Positions 52,673 to 61,739 of a stretch of 64,000 nucleotides of DNA are shown here, one piece after another (positions within the stretch are counted from its first letter, which is position 1; each line of letters starts with the position of its first letter). The notes beneath the pieces were generated by a model. It was given only the letters and a program-made list of their open reading frames with translations, did no database searches and was not told the origin of the DNA. Position numbers and translations under genes: made by a program. The stretch is from contig CAJYTF010000046.1 in NCBI GenBank assembly GCA_913777665.1, positions 44,039 to 108,038 of the forward strand, given 5' to 3'. This DNA is from an uncultured Myroides sp. (GTDB taxonomy: Bacteria; Bacteroidota; Bacteroidia; Flavobacteriales; Flavobacteriaceae).

Positions 52673-53126
52673 AAGGCACATTGCTTAAATAGGCGTTGTA
52701 ATAACGCTCATCGCCGGTTAGTTCTTCGCCCAGCCAATCAGGTTTTTCAAATTGCTGATCCGCTGTTTCCAATTCTACTTCGGCAATCACAAGTCCTTTG
52801 TTTGCGCCTTCAAAAACATCAACCTCAAAAACAACAGCACCAAACGGAACTAAATACCGGGTTTTATCAATCACAAAATCTTCGCAAAGCAATAAAAGTG
52901 CTTCGGCATCTTTAATGTCGATCTCTTTTTCCCATTCAAACCGCGATAAACCATCGGCAGAACTTATGCCTTTCACCGTAATAAATCCATTATTTCCTTT
53001 GGTACGCACACGAACCGTTCGGTTTTTGTCGGTATTCAAATAGCCTTGAGTAATCTTGTAGCTTTCTTTAGCATTCGCTAAAAAATTAGTACTTTTAACG
53101 GCGAATTTTCTTTCAATTTCTAACAT
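52653..53126 (-). CDS. CYTH domain protein
   Basis: 157 aa. The N-terminal MLEIERKFAV contains the ExExK signature of the CYTH superfamily (triphosphate tunnel enzymes such as CyaB/ThTPase). Further family blocks: KITQGYLNTDKNRTVRVRTKG and EVDVFEGANKGLVIAEVELE. It would bind or hydrolyse inorganic or nucleoside triphosphates with a divalent metal. Its 3' end overlaps the RlpA-like gene on the opposite strand. Confidence 0.93.
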   Translation of the reverse strand: MLEIERKFAVKSTNFLANAKESYKITQGYLNTDKNRTVRVRTKGNNGFITVKGISSADGLSRFEWEKEIDIKDAEALLLLCEDFVIDKTRYLVPFGAVVFEVDVFEGANKGLVIAEVELETADQQFEKPDWLGEELTGDERYYNAYLSNVPFTSWND

Positions 53127-53174
53127 TGATTTTGTGGGGTTTTCTTCGAAATCAAATATCGTAAAAAAGAAGTT

Positions 53175-55226
53175 ATGAGTTTAATAAAAAAACAGTTAAC
53201 CTATAAAAATGTCAATGAAATATTTACAAAATATATTGTAGATGATCAGGTGGTTTTGCAAGAACGACTGTATTTTTTATATGATTTGGTTCGATACTAT
53301 CGCCCAAAAAATCCAAAAGCGGTTGCCAATATTACCTTGCGAGAACTATTGGATCATTTAATCGAATTCGACAAACACCGAGTAATTCTTGCTAATTATC
53401 TAAAAAATATTCTTTCGGGAAGATCTTTCCACAGAATGGTTTCAGATGCCGGTATTTTGCAGGATTCTGATTTTTTATATGAAATTAGAAAGCGTATTTC
53501 GGCAAAGATATTGCCTTATCAGCCAAAAAGAGATACGTTGGAATATGCCTTGAATCAGGTTTTTTACAAGGAAAACGATTTTTTGTGGATCAATAAAATT
53601 CCGTTAACCGAATTAATAGAACTGGTTGAAATTTTACAGATCAAAGATATTTATAGTTTTGATAAAGCCGATGAAGGCGCATTGTCTGAAATACTGTATG
53701 CCATGGGGCTTTTAACCCAGCGAATGAGCGGGCGTTCTATGGAAACAAGTATTTTAAATATGATACCGAAATACAATCACTTGGGTAGTCCGTTTTTAGG
53801 TTTTGAAAACGAGTTTTTAGAGATTGAAAACCGCTTGCGAAAAGGCGAAATTCAGTTTGTAGATTCCAATGACTTAAACTACCGACAAATGGTTATTTTG
53901 TACAACCAGTGTGTAGAATTGGTTAAGCATGCTTATAAAAACAGTGCAACATTCGGTATTACGCTTAAGGTAAATCAAAGTTTATTGCGTATTAGGCAAC
54001 AGTTAGATCGTATTAAAATTTTAATGGATTTTTTGGTTGTTGATAAGCCAAACAATCGAATTGAAAATACCGTAAAACTATCATTAAAGCTTATAGAATA
54101 CAACTGTTATAAAAACAATATCAGCAAACTAATTGCAGAAAGTACGCAGGTTGTATCGTACGAAATCACCCAATACACCGCAAAAACAGGCGAACATTAC
54201 ATTACAGAAACAGCCAAAGAATTTTTCTCCATGTTTAAAGCATCATTAGGTGCGGGGCTTGTAGTAGGTTTTTTATGTATTTTTAAAGTATTATTATCAA
54301 AGGCAGATACCAGCGATTTTGGTTTTGCGTTTTTATACAGCATGAACTACGCCTTTGGTTTCATTGTGATCTATTTATGCGGATTTGCCTTAGCAACCAA
54401 ACAACCCGCAATGACGGCATCAACCATTATAAAAGCAATTGAAGAAGGTAGAAAAAATCAAACATCAACAACAGAACAGCACAGTTCGTTTGCTAAATTG
54501 TTTGCGCGTTTGTTCCGTTCACAGTTCATTGCGTTTGTGGGTAACGTTATCATGGCTTTTGGCGTGGCGTTGCTTTTAATTTGGATTATAGACAGCATTA
54601 CCGGCATAAACATTACCGATACCAAATGGCATACCTTGTTAAAAGATTCAAGTCCGGTGCATTCGCTGGCAATTTTTCATGCAGGTATTGCGGGCGTTTT
54701 CCTTTTTTTATCGGGAATTATTTCAGGAAACGTATCCAATAAAAACAAACACAATCAGGTGTATTACCGCATACAGGAAAATCCGTTTTTAAAATCGACT
54801 ATTGGCGCTTATAAAGCTAGTAGATTGGCGGGTTGGTTAGAAAAAAAATGGCCGGGAATTATTTCAAATTTTTGGTTTGGTGTTTTCATGGGAAGCACGC
54901 ATTCTATCGGAATCTTTTTAGGTTTGAATTTAGATATTCGCCATATTACGTTTGTGAGTGGAAACATTGCGTTAGGCGCTTATGGTGCCGATTTTCAACT
55001 ACCATGGATTACTTGGATGTGGTGCGCTTTAGGATTGTTTTTTGTAGGATTTATGAACTTTATTGTAAGCTTTGGTTTGTCGTTAGGTTTAGCATTCCGA
55101 TCAAGAAATATCCCGTGGACCGAAGTTTTCTCACTGCAAAAATCGGTTTGGAAACACTTTAAAAAACACCCTTTGCATTTCTTTTTCCCACCTCGAAAAA
55201 AGAAAGAAACTGTTATTACAAATTGA
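53175..55226 (+). CDS. SpecificRecomb-family membrane protein (named site-specific recombinase)
   Basis: 683 aa. The N-terminal half (to about 350) is helical and soluble-like; the C-terminal half has about six to seven membrane segments, e.g. LGAGLVVGFLCIFKVLLS and FGFIVIYLCGFALATKQPAMTAS, and ends in a basic tail (FFPPRKKKE). This matches the family called SpecificRecomb in domain databases. The name comes from an old gonococcal report; no recombinase catalytic motif is visible and the membrane segments argue against it. The role is not known. dinB follows after 11 bp. Confidence 0.8.
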   Translation: MSLIKKQLTYKNVNEIFTKYIVDDQVVLQERLYFLYDLVRYYRPKNPKAVANITLRELLDHLIEFDKHRVILANYLKNILSGRSFHRMVSDAGILQDSDFLYEIRKRISAKILPYQPKRDTLEYALNQVFYKENDFLWINKIPLTELIELVEILQIKDIYSFDKADEGALSEILYAMGLLTQRMSGRSMETSILNMIPKYNHLGSPFLGFENEFLEIENRLRKGEIQFVDSNDLNYRQMVILYNQCVELVKHAYKNSATFGITLKVNQSLLRIRQQLDRIKILMDFLVVDKPNNRIENTVKLSLKLIEYNCYKNNISKLIAESTQVVSYEITQYTAKTGEHYITETAKEFFSMFKASLGAGLVVGFLCIFKVLLSKADTSDFGFAFLYSMNYAFGFIVIYLCGFALATKQPAMTASTIIKAIEEGRKNQTSTTEQHSSFAKLFARLFRSQFIAFVGNVIMAFGVALLLIWIIDSITGINITDTKWHTLLKDSSPVHSLAIFHAGIAGVFLFLSGIISGNVSNKNKHNQVYYRIQENPFLKSTIGAYKASRLAGWLEKKWPGIISNFWFGVFMGSTHSIGIFLGLNLDIRHITFVSGNIALGAYGADFQLPWITWMWCALGLFFVGFMNFIVSFGLSLGLAFRSRNIPWTEVFSLQKSVWKHFKKHPLHFFFPPRKKKETVITN

Positions 55227-55237
55227 TTTAGATTGTA

Positions 55238-56320
55238 ATGGAAATAAATCAAACGCATCGCAAAATAATTCATATCGATATGGATGCGTTTTACGCTTCG
55301 GTAGAACAGTTAGATTTTCCTGAATTAAGAGGCAAACCACTTGCCGTGGGCGGATCTGAAGAACGCGGAGTAATATCGGCTGCAAGCTACGAAGCCAGAA
55401 AATTTGGCGTTCGAAGTGCAATGAGCGGCAAGCTGGCAATAAAAAAATGTCCGGAATTAATCTTTGTAAAACCGCGTTTTAGTCGATACAAAGAAGTTTC
55501 AAACCAAATAAGACAGATTTTTTTAGAATATACCGATTTGGTGGAACCGTTGTCGTTAGATGAAGCCTTTTTAGATGTAACCATTAATAAAAAGGGGTTG
55601 AAAAGCGCCACCTTAATGGCAGAAGAAATCCGACTAAAAATTTTTCAAACGACCGGATTAACGGCTTCGGCAGGAATTTCAATAAATAAATTCCTCGCAA
55701 AAATAGCAAGCGATTACAACAAGCCAAACGGACAAAAAACAATTAAACCTGATGAGATAATACCTTTTTTAGATTCATTGGAAATTAAACGCTTTTTTGG
55801 AGTAGGAAAAAAAACCTGTGAAAAAATGTATCATCTGGGTATTTTTACCGGAGCCGATTTACGGCAAAAATCTTTAGATTTTTTAGAAAATCAATTTGGA
55901 AATTCGGGCATTCATTTTTATCAGTTGGCTCGTGGTATAAGTAATTCAGCAGTTGTTCCAAATAGATTACCAAAATCAATTGGTGCTGAACGAACGTTTA
56001 TAGAAAACTTCACATCGATTATTCCTTTAAAAGAAAAGCTAACCGATGTTTGCGAAGAAGTTTCAACCCGTTTACAAAAAAGAAATCTTTCCGGAAAAAC
56101 GATTACTTTAAAAATAAAATACAGTGATTTTACACTACAAACCCGCAGTTTTACTCTGACGTATTACATCAGCAGTTTTGATTTGCTATTAGATACGTCT
56201 TTAGAATTGCTACAGCAAAGCAATCTAAAAACATCGGTACGCTTAATTGGTATTCAGGTAAGTAATTTAAACATCAACCAGAAAAAAGCAGAGTACGTGC
56301 AGTTGAAGTTTAGGTTTTAG
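55238..56320 (+). CDS. dinB: DNA polymerase IV
   Basis: 360 aa Y-family polymerase. IHIDMDAFYASVEQ gives Asp14 and Asp16, and LSLDEAFLDV gives Asp108 and Glu109; both metal-binding sites are intact. The palm, thumb with helix-hairpin-helix (RFFGVGKKTCEKMYHLGIF) and little-finger domains are all present. It copies past DNA lesions. It follows the SpecificRecomb-family gene by 11 bp. A strong hairpin terminator (56325-56359) ends the transcript. Confidence 0.96.
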   Translation: MEINQTHRKIIHIDMDAFYASVEQLDFPELRGKPLAVGGSEERGVISAASYEARKFGVRSAMSGKLAIKKCPELIFVKPRFSRYKEVSNQIRQIFLEYTDLVEPLSLDEAFLDVTINKKGLKSATLMAEEIRLKIFQTTGLTASAGISINKFLAKIASDYNKPNGQKTIKPDEIIPFLDSLEIKRFFGVGKKTCEKMYHLGIFTGADLRQKSLDFLENQFGNSGIHFYQLARGISNSAVVPNRLPKSIGAERTFIENFTSIIPLKEKLTDVCEEVSTRLQKRNLSGKTITLKIKYSDFTLQTRSFTLTYYISSFDLLLDTSLELLQQSNLKTSVRLIGIQVSNLNINQKKAEYVQLKFRF

Positions 56321-56324
56321 AAAT

Positions 56325-56359
56325 AAAAAAATGCTGCCTATTTTAGGCAGCATTTTTTT
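56325..56359. terminator. Bidirectional terminator between dinB and the T9SS cargo gene
   Basis: AAAAAAATGCTGCCTA and the reverse complement pair across TTTT with T-runs and A-runs on both sides. It lies in the convergent spacer and can serve both genes. Confidence 0.93.
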
Positions 56360-58289
56360 ATTGTTTAATTACTTTTATGCTTTCTTTTGAATCGAACTTA
56401 ATTATATAAATATCAGGTCTTTGATTTGTTAAGTCTACTTGAATATCTTTAAAATTTTTGTTGATTTGTTTTGACAATACTTTTTCTCCTTTTGAACTAA
56501 ATACTTCGTAGTATGAAAAATTTTTGTTTTGTATTGTAGTAATATTACTTGTTGGATTTGGATAGGCGACTAGTGGGCCATTTATAAGATCAGGTAAACA
56601 TTTTGGATATTTTGGATAATTATCCAAACTAATACAGCACCAGTCAGACCATTTACCACAACCAAGATACATTCTCCATCTTACAACACCATAAACCCCC
56701 AAATTTTGACTTGCAATTTGTTGTAAGTTAGTTAATGAGATAGAATTTGTTGGAGTTGTAAATTGATAAGTAGGACCAAAAAGCGAAATAAAATTATTGT
56801 CACCTAAACAACCTTCGTCATATACAATTTCGTGTGTATATGTATTGGCAAAACTTGGCCAGCTTATAACTCCATTGTTGGTAGTATAAGAGAAGTTAAA
56901 TGGATCAATGAAACCAGGTTGGTAATTATTAATATTGTGACTTATTTTACATTGTTTAAATGTGTTGTCTGGTAAGTAATATTCAACAACTACTTCATAA
57001 GTGTATTGTTGTCCGTGTTCCAATGAACCAACATATTGTTTAAAACAATATTGACCTAAGGTGCTACCTAAATTATTAATGTTAGTTTGAATAAGGACAT
57101 TGTTTTTATAAATATTAAGATAACTATCATATAAAATAGCATTTGAAGGTATGGTATAGGTACCACAAATATCAGCGTAGTTATCATAGCATTCATGATT
57201 GTAATTAATGGTTAAATCACAAACAAATGGAGGTGGTAAATCTGCAAAGTCTGCGCATAAGGTTATTGTTTGTTGTTGATTAAAGTAATTTTTAAAATTT
57301 CCTGCAACCTGAAAGCTATAATTACCAGGGAAAGTTATATAACTGCTAGGTATTTCGAAGCAAAATTGATTACCTGAAATTGAAGGAGGTAATGTAAAAG
57401 TTGAAAGTGGACTTCCATTTTTATAAATGAAGATATTTAAACTTGTTAATAGACCACTGCTAGGTTCGGTAAACGTTCCACAAACTTCATATTTGTTTGT
57501 AGTTGTGTTTAGTTTAATGTTATCAATTTTTACTTCACAAGGTGTAGACTGGCTATCATCTGTATTTTTTATATTGTCTAAATACAGAACTTGAAAATGT
57601 CCATTTTCAGCACACCCAGAAGTAATAATTTCTAAAGTTAGATTCTTTCCTATATAGTTTGCTGGTACTTCCATGTCAAATTTCTTCCAATTTACATAGT
57701 AACCAGAATTTCCATTATAGAATGAATAGAAGGGTATAGTAGTATTTGCTATATAACATTTTTGAGCAACTATAACATTATTGTTATTAATAAGTCTTAC
57801 TGAAAAAAAACCTTCTTTTGAAATGAATGATGTAGATGAGTGAACTTCACCAACAAGGCTAAAATCAAAAGAAATGAATTTCTTTGTGTTGGTATATTTT
57901 TTTCTTAAACTTGTTATAGCACCCGGATCATTATCTTTTTGATTTAATCTCATAGCTCTGTTTCCACTCGAAACTTTTTTTAATTGTATTCCATGTTGAA
58001 TTAAAGTTTCATCAAAGCCTTGTGTAACTAAACTTACTTGGCTGTTTAAGTCATCTATTGGAATCGATGTAGAAGGGCCTGGGAAAGATAGGCCATAAGA
58101 AAAAGAGGTTCCCCAATTGGCTGTAAGATTACCACAATTTGTTGAATTGGTATTTAAACCTTTTCGATACGAGTAAGTTTGATTTATTGCAAGAGTGGAT
58201 GATTCAAAATCACCATTATCTGTTAATAAAGTTTGCGCATTAACCGAAATGCTAATAAATGTTAGCAGTAGAAGTAATGTTTTTTTCAT
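56358..58289 (-). CDS. Secreted T9SS cargo protein of unknown function
   Basis: 643 aa. Signal peptide (MKKTLLLLLTFISISVNAQT), a long part made of beta strands with Thr/Asn/Tyr-rich sequence (jelly-roll-like N-terminal half, about residues 20-240, then Ig-like modules with CGTF and CGTYT repeats), and a type A sorting domain at the C-terminus (about 570-643, VAYPNPTSNITTIQNKNFSY ... KVIKQ). It is exported and fixed to the cell surface by the type IX system. No enzyme motif seen. It stands next to the Omp28-related gene on the same strand. Confidence 0.82.
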   Translation of the reverse strand: MKKTLLLLLTFISISVNAQTLLTDNGDFESSTLAINQTYSYRKGLNTNSTNCGNLTANWGTSFSYGLSFPGPSTSIPIDDLNSQVSLVTQGFDETLIQHGIQLKKVSSGNRAMRLNQKDNDPGAITSLRKKYTNTKKFISFDFSLVGEVHSSTSFISKEGFFSVRLINNNNVIVAQKCYIANTTIPFYSFYNGNSGYYVNWKKFDMEVPANYIGKNLTLEIITSGCAENGHFQVLYLDNIKNTDDSQSTPCEVKIDNIKLNTTTNKYEVCGTFTEPSSGLLTSLNIFIYKNGSPLSTFTLPPSISGNQFCFEIPSSYITFPGNYSFQVAGNFKNYFNQQQTITLCADFADLPPPFVCDLTINYNHECYDNYADICGTYTIPSNAILYDSYLNIYKNNVLIQTNINNLGSTLGQYCFKQYVGSLEHGQQYTYEVVVEYYLPDNTFKQCKISHNINNYQPGFIDPFNFSYTTNNGVISWPSFANTYTHEIVYDEGCLGDNNFISLFGPTYQFTTPTNSISLTNLQQIASQNLGVYGVVRWRMYLGCGKWSDWCCISLDNYPKYPKCLPDLINGPLVAYPNPTSNITTIQNKNFSYYEVFSSKGEKVLSKQINKNFKDIQVDLTNQRPDIYIIKFDSKESIKVIKQ

Positions 58290-58361
58290 GTTGTAAAATT
58301 TGGTTAAAAAAAGAATAGAATTTTAATTAAAATTCTATTCTTAAATAATTTCTATATTTTT

Positions 58362-59270
58362 TTATTTCTTTTCGTAGTCTAGTGTTGTGTTCGCTTTTGC
58401 TTTTTGTGCATTTACTACATTACCATCTTTATCTAATACGGCAACAACCACACTAACTTTAGAAAGATCTTCTGTTTTATATGTTAAATTAGCAGTTGCT
58501 TTAAATTCGTTTGCAGTTGTTTGACCCGCAGCAATAGTTTCTCCTAAAAAGTTGTTAGTTGCGCGTACCACATGATCGTGAACAAAACTCATAGACCAAG
58601 CTGGTTGCCCTGAATTGTTACCAAACATAGCGGTAGCATTTGCTTGTTGAAATACCAATCCATCTTCTAATAGATAAACAACATATTTAAGTTCTTGACC
58701 AATGTTCTGGCTGAATTTTAAGCTGACATCAACTTTACCACTTGTAGCTGCTAGGTTTGATTCTATCTTAATACCAATTGGTGAACCTTCATTTAAAAGT
58801 TTATATTTCTTTTGGAAAGTTTCAAATTGTGCAGCTGAAAATGTATAAACTCCTGAAGCTGTTTGTGGAATAAAACTTTGAAAACCTGTTCCAGGAATGG
58901 TTGTGTTTCTGTTAAAGCTTAAATGTGGCCAACCTTTAAGGTTTATGGCTTTCATTAGGTTTGTCATGCCTGGCAATACAAATGGGTCTTTTACACTACT
59001 TGGGTTAAAATCACCATGTACACCAATACCGATAACTCTATCTTTATAATCTGATCCTTCTAAACCTTCAATAGCAACAGTTCCTAATGGACACCACATA
59101 CAACTTGCAGATGTGATATCTTCAATTAATACTTTTTGTTTGAAATCTCCTTTTGTAAAATCAACTTCCGTGTTTTGTGGTTCAGTAGTATCATCAGAAT
59201 CAGAACAGCTAACAAAACCTAAAGATGCTATTCCAAATAGCAAAACTGGCAATAATTTTTTTGTAAACAT
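58362..59270 (-). CDS. Omp28-related lipoprotein with thioredoxin-like fold
   Basis: 302 aa. Lipobox at residues 19-22 (FVSC). After a Thr/Asp-rich linker comes an Omp28-like domain with EDITSASCMWCPLGTVAIEG (a CxxC), HGDFNPSS and GWPHLSFNRNT. The C-terminal half is Ig-like beta. Such proteins are outer-membrane lipoproteins of unknown function; the CxxC suggests thiol chemistry. It diverges from the TlpA-like gene at 59397, with a 126-bp AT-rich spacer that may hold both promoters. Confidence 0.88.
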   Translation of the reverse strand: MFTKKLLPVLLFGIASLGFVSCSDSDDTTEPQNTEVDFTKGDFKQKVLIEDITSASCMWCPLGTVAIEGLEGSDYKDRVIGIGVHGDFNPSSVKDPFVLPGMTNLMKAINLKGWPHLSFNRNTTIPGTGFQSFIPQTASGVYTFSAAQFETFQKKYKLLNEGSPIGIKIESNLAATSGKVDVSLKFSQNIGQELKYVVYLLEDGLVFQQANATAMFGNNSGQPAWSMSFVHDHVVRATNNFLGETIAAGQTTANEFKATANLTYKTEDLSKVSVVVAVLDKDGNVVNAQKAKANTTLDYEKK

Positions 59271-59396
59271 AATATGTTGTTAATATTGAGTTAATATGGT
59301 GTAAAATAAAATAAAAAAAATATCATAAAAAAATTATTCGATAATTATTTTATCATTAATTTTGAAGCTAAATTTTTAAACAACTGATAATATATC

Positions 59397-59888
59397 ATGA
59401 AATTACGTTTATCATTAGTAGCTTTTTGCTTGATGTTTGTAACAATAGCAATTGCTCAAAACAAATTACCAAATATTTCATTAAAAGGGCTTGATAACAA
59501 ATCTATAAACATTGCAAATTACAATAGCTCGTCTAAACCTGTTATTGTAAGCTTTTGGGCAACGTGGTGCGGACCATGTATAAGAGAATTAGAGGCTATT
59601 AAAACTAAATATGGCCAATGGCAAAAAGACTATGGTGTAGAATTAGTTGCAGTTTCTATTGATGATTCTAAAACAATTAATCGTGTAAAACCTATGGTAA
59701 CTTCAAAAGGATGGAAATACCAAGTTTTATTAGATACCAACCAAGAGCTTAAAAGAACAATAAATGTGGTAAATGTTCCTTATACAATGATTCTTTATAA
59801 AGGAAAAGTTATGTTTACGCATTCTAATTATACTCCTGGAATTGAAAATAAAATCGAAGAAGAATTAAAAAAAATTACTACAAAATAA
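59397..59888 (+). CDS. TlpA-like thiol-disulfide oxidoreductase
   Basis: 163 aa. Signal peptide (MKLRLSLVAFCLMFVTIAIAQ), then a TlpA/ResA-type thioredoxin domain with VSFWATWCGPCIRELEAI (CxxC: CGPC) and a cis-Pro in VNVPYTMIL. Periplasmic reductant or oxidant. Three bases separate its stop from the DUF6029 gene. It stands beside an Omp28-related CxxC protein on the other strand. Confidence 0.93.
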   Translation: MKLRLSLVAFCLMFVTIAIAQNKLPNISLKGLDNKSINIANYNSSSKPVIVSFWATWCGPCIRELEAIKTKYGQWQKDYGVELVAVSIDDSKTINRVKPMVTSKGWKYQVLLDTNQELKRTINVVNVPYTMILYKGKVMFTHSNYTPGIENKIEEELKKITTK

Positions 59889-59891
59889 TCA

Positions 59892-61541
59892 ATGAAGAAG
59901 ATAATTCTTTCGGCGACGTTATTAACGTCGTCTTTCTTTTATGCGCAAGTACGTGTAGGGATTGAATCAAATAATCAGTATTATCTTGATGATGATAAAA
60001 TTAAAATCGATGAAAAAGAAGCCGAAGATCGTTTAAGATCTAACACTTACATAAAGGTTGATTATTTTAAAAACAAGTGGGAGTTTGGTACGCAGGTAGA
60101 ATCTTACTATCCAAAAGCAATAATAAATTACAATCCAGATTTACAAGATGTTAACATAGGTACTATTTATGCACGCTATAACGATATTGAAAACGGAGTT
60201 AATATTACCTTGGGTCATTTTTACGAGCAATTTGGAAGCGGTTTAATTTTGCGTTCATGGGAAGACCGTGCATTAGGAATAAATAACGCACTTTTTGGTA
60301 TGAATGCGAAATTCCGTTTAACAAAAAACCTCGATTTAACTGCTTTAGGTGGTAAACAACGTATTGGAATGGGATTCGATTTTTCCGATAGTTATGTATT
60401 AGGAACTAATTTAGAGTTTAATGCTGCAGATGCATTAAAGCTTGAAAATACAGATTTAAGATTTGGAGCAAGTTATGTTGGTAGATTAAATGAGGAAAAA
60501 GTAACAGAATACGAAGGTATAAATGATTTAACCAATGCTTTTTCTGGTAGATTTAACTTAGGAATTGGCGGATTCAATTTTGGTACAGAATATATTCACA
60601 AGCAAAAAGATATTGTTATTGCCAATGAAGATTATGTTGATGGATCATTTCTAGAAGGAAATGCTATATTGGTTAATCTAGGGTATAACAAAGATAATTT
60701 TGGATCAAGTGTTAATCTTCGAAGAATTGAGAATATGACATTTTATTCAGATAGAAAATTGTCAGGAAACCAATACAATAAAGGTGTAATAAATTATGTT
60801 CCGGCATTAACAAAACAATACGATTTTTCGCTACAAAATATATACGTGTATCAAGCGCAAGGTGGAATTAACTGGTTTGAAAAAAGAAACGGTGAAATAG
60901 GTGGGCAGTACGATTTTTACTATGATTTTGTAGAAGGAACTAAATTAGGTGGTAAATATGGAACACATTTAGCGGTAAACGGATCTTATTGGGGAGGTTT
61001 AAAATCAACCTATGATTTTGCTAATAATAAACTAGAGGATGAGTTCTTGAAATTTGGAGAAAAATATTATTCTGACATTGCTGTAGAAGTAAGAAAAAGA
61101 TGGTCTCCAACTTTTCAAACCATTACAATGTACATGAATCAATACTACAACGCACCTGTTTTAGAAGGAAAGTTCGATGATGTAAAAACCGATATTGTAA
61201 GTGTAGAAGGTTTATATAATTTTTCTGATACAAGTTCGGTACGCTTACAAGTACAAAATATGTGGGCTTCTGCCGATAAAGGAGATTGGGGAGCTGCATT
61301 ATTAGAATATGTTCCTAATACCATGTTTAGTATCTATGTTACAGATATGTACAATTATGGCAATTCACACGCTGAAAGCCGTATTCATTATTACAGCGTT
61401 GGTGGTAGTTTTTCGAAAGGAGCTACTCGTATTGCTGTAAATTATGGTCGTCAACGCGGTGGTTTAATATGTGTTGGGGGCGTGTGTAGATATGTACCGG
61501 AATCAAACGGAGTTACCTTAAACTTAACAACAAATTTCTAA
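59892..61541 (+). CDS. DUF6029 family outer-membrane protein
   Basis: 549 aa. Signal peptide (MKKIILSATLLTSSFFYAQV) and then amphipathic strands throughout; LGHFYEQFGSGLILRSWEDR is a conserved DUF6029 block. The end (GVTLNLTTNF) has the aromatic last residue typical of outer-membrane barrels. Function unknown. It is coupled to the TlpA-like gene by a 3-bp spacer, and the conserved pairing hints at redox-dependent assembly or transport. A hairpin terminator follows (61548-61578). Confidence 0.85.
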   Translation: MKKIILSATLLTSSFFYAQVRVGIESNNQYYLDDDKIKIDEKEAEDRLRSNTYIKVDYFKNKWEFGTQVESYYPKAIINYNPDLQDVNIGTIYARYNDIENGVNITLGHFYEQFGSGLILRSWEDRALGINNALFGMNAKFRLTKNLDLTALGGKQRIGMGFDFSDSYVLGTNLEFNAADALKLENTDLRFGASYVGRLNEEKVTEYEGINDLTNAFSGRFNLGIGGFNFGTEYIHKQKDIVIANEDYVDGSFLEGNAILVNLGYNKDNFGSSVNLRRIENMTFYSDRKLSGNQYNKGVINYVPALTKQYDFSLQNIYVYQAQGGINWFEKRNGEIGGQYDFYYDFVEGTKLGGKYGTHLAVNGSYWGGLKSTYDFANNKLEDEFLKFGEKYYSDIAVEVRKRWSPTFQTITMYMNQYYNAPVLEGKFDDVKTDIVSVEGLYNFSDTSSVRLQVQNMWASADKGDWGAALLEYVPNTMFSIYVTDMYNYGNSHAESRIHYYSVGGSFSKGATRIAVNYGRQRGGLICVGGVCRYVPESNGVTLNLTTNF

Positions 61542-61547
61542 ATATCT

Positions 61548-61578
61548 AAAAGTCTGAATTTAAATTCAGACTTTTTTT
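61548..61578 (+). terminator. Terminator of the TlpA-DUF6029 operon
   Basis: AAAGTCTGAATT and AATTCAGACTTT form a near-perfect palindrome with a T-run behind it, 7 bp after the stop codon. Confidence 0.92.
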
Positions 61579-61610
61579 ATTGATTTTTAGGAAGATAAAA
61601 AAAAACAACG

Positions 61611-61618
61611 TAAATTTG
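61611..61618 (+). promoter_or_regulatory. Putative -7 box of rpsA
   Basis: TAAATTTG fits TAnnTTTG. The leader would be about 120 nt long. The nearest TTG (61580) is 28 bp upstream, longer than usual, so the -33 element is unclear. Confidence 0.5.
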
Positions 61619-61680
61619 CACCACTTTTTAGTAGAAGATAAAGAATTGGCTAAAAGGTTGAAACATAAATCAATAACAAC

Positions 61681-61720
61681 TTCTGTTTAAAACTTCGTTA
61701 CAATTCTTAAATAAACAGAA
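61681..61720 (+). promoter_or_regulatory. Hairpin in the rpsA leader
   Basis: TTCTGTTTA (61681-61689) and TAAACAGAA (61712-61720) are exact reverse complements, 22 nt apart, ending 19 nt before the rpsA ATG. The position, in a long ribosomal-protein leader, suggests a possible feedback-control structure; that is inference. Confidence 0.45.
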
Positions 61721-61739
61721 TACAAATTTATTATCAGAC

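Noticed and set aside
53175..55226. Integrative element marked by a recombinase gene
   Set aside because: The product is a membrane protein without recombinase motifs; neighbours are core genes and no attachment sites were seen.
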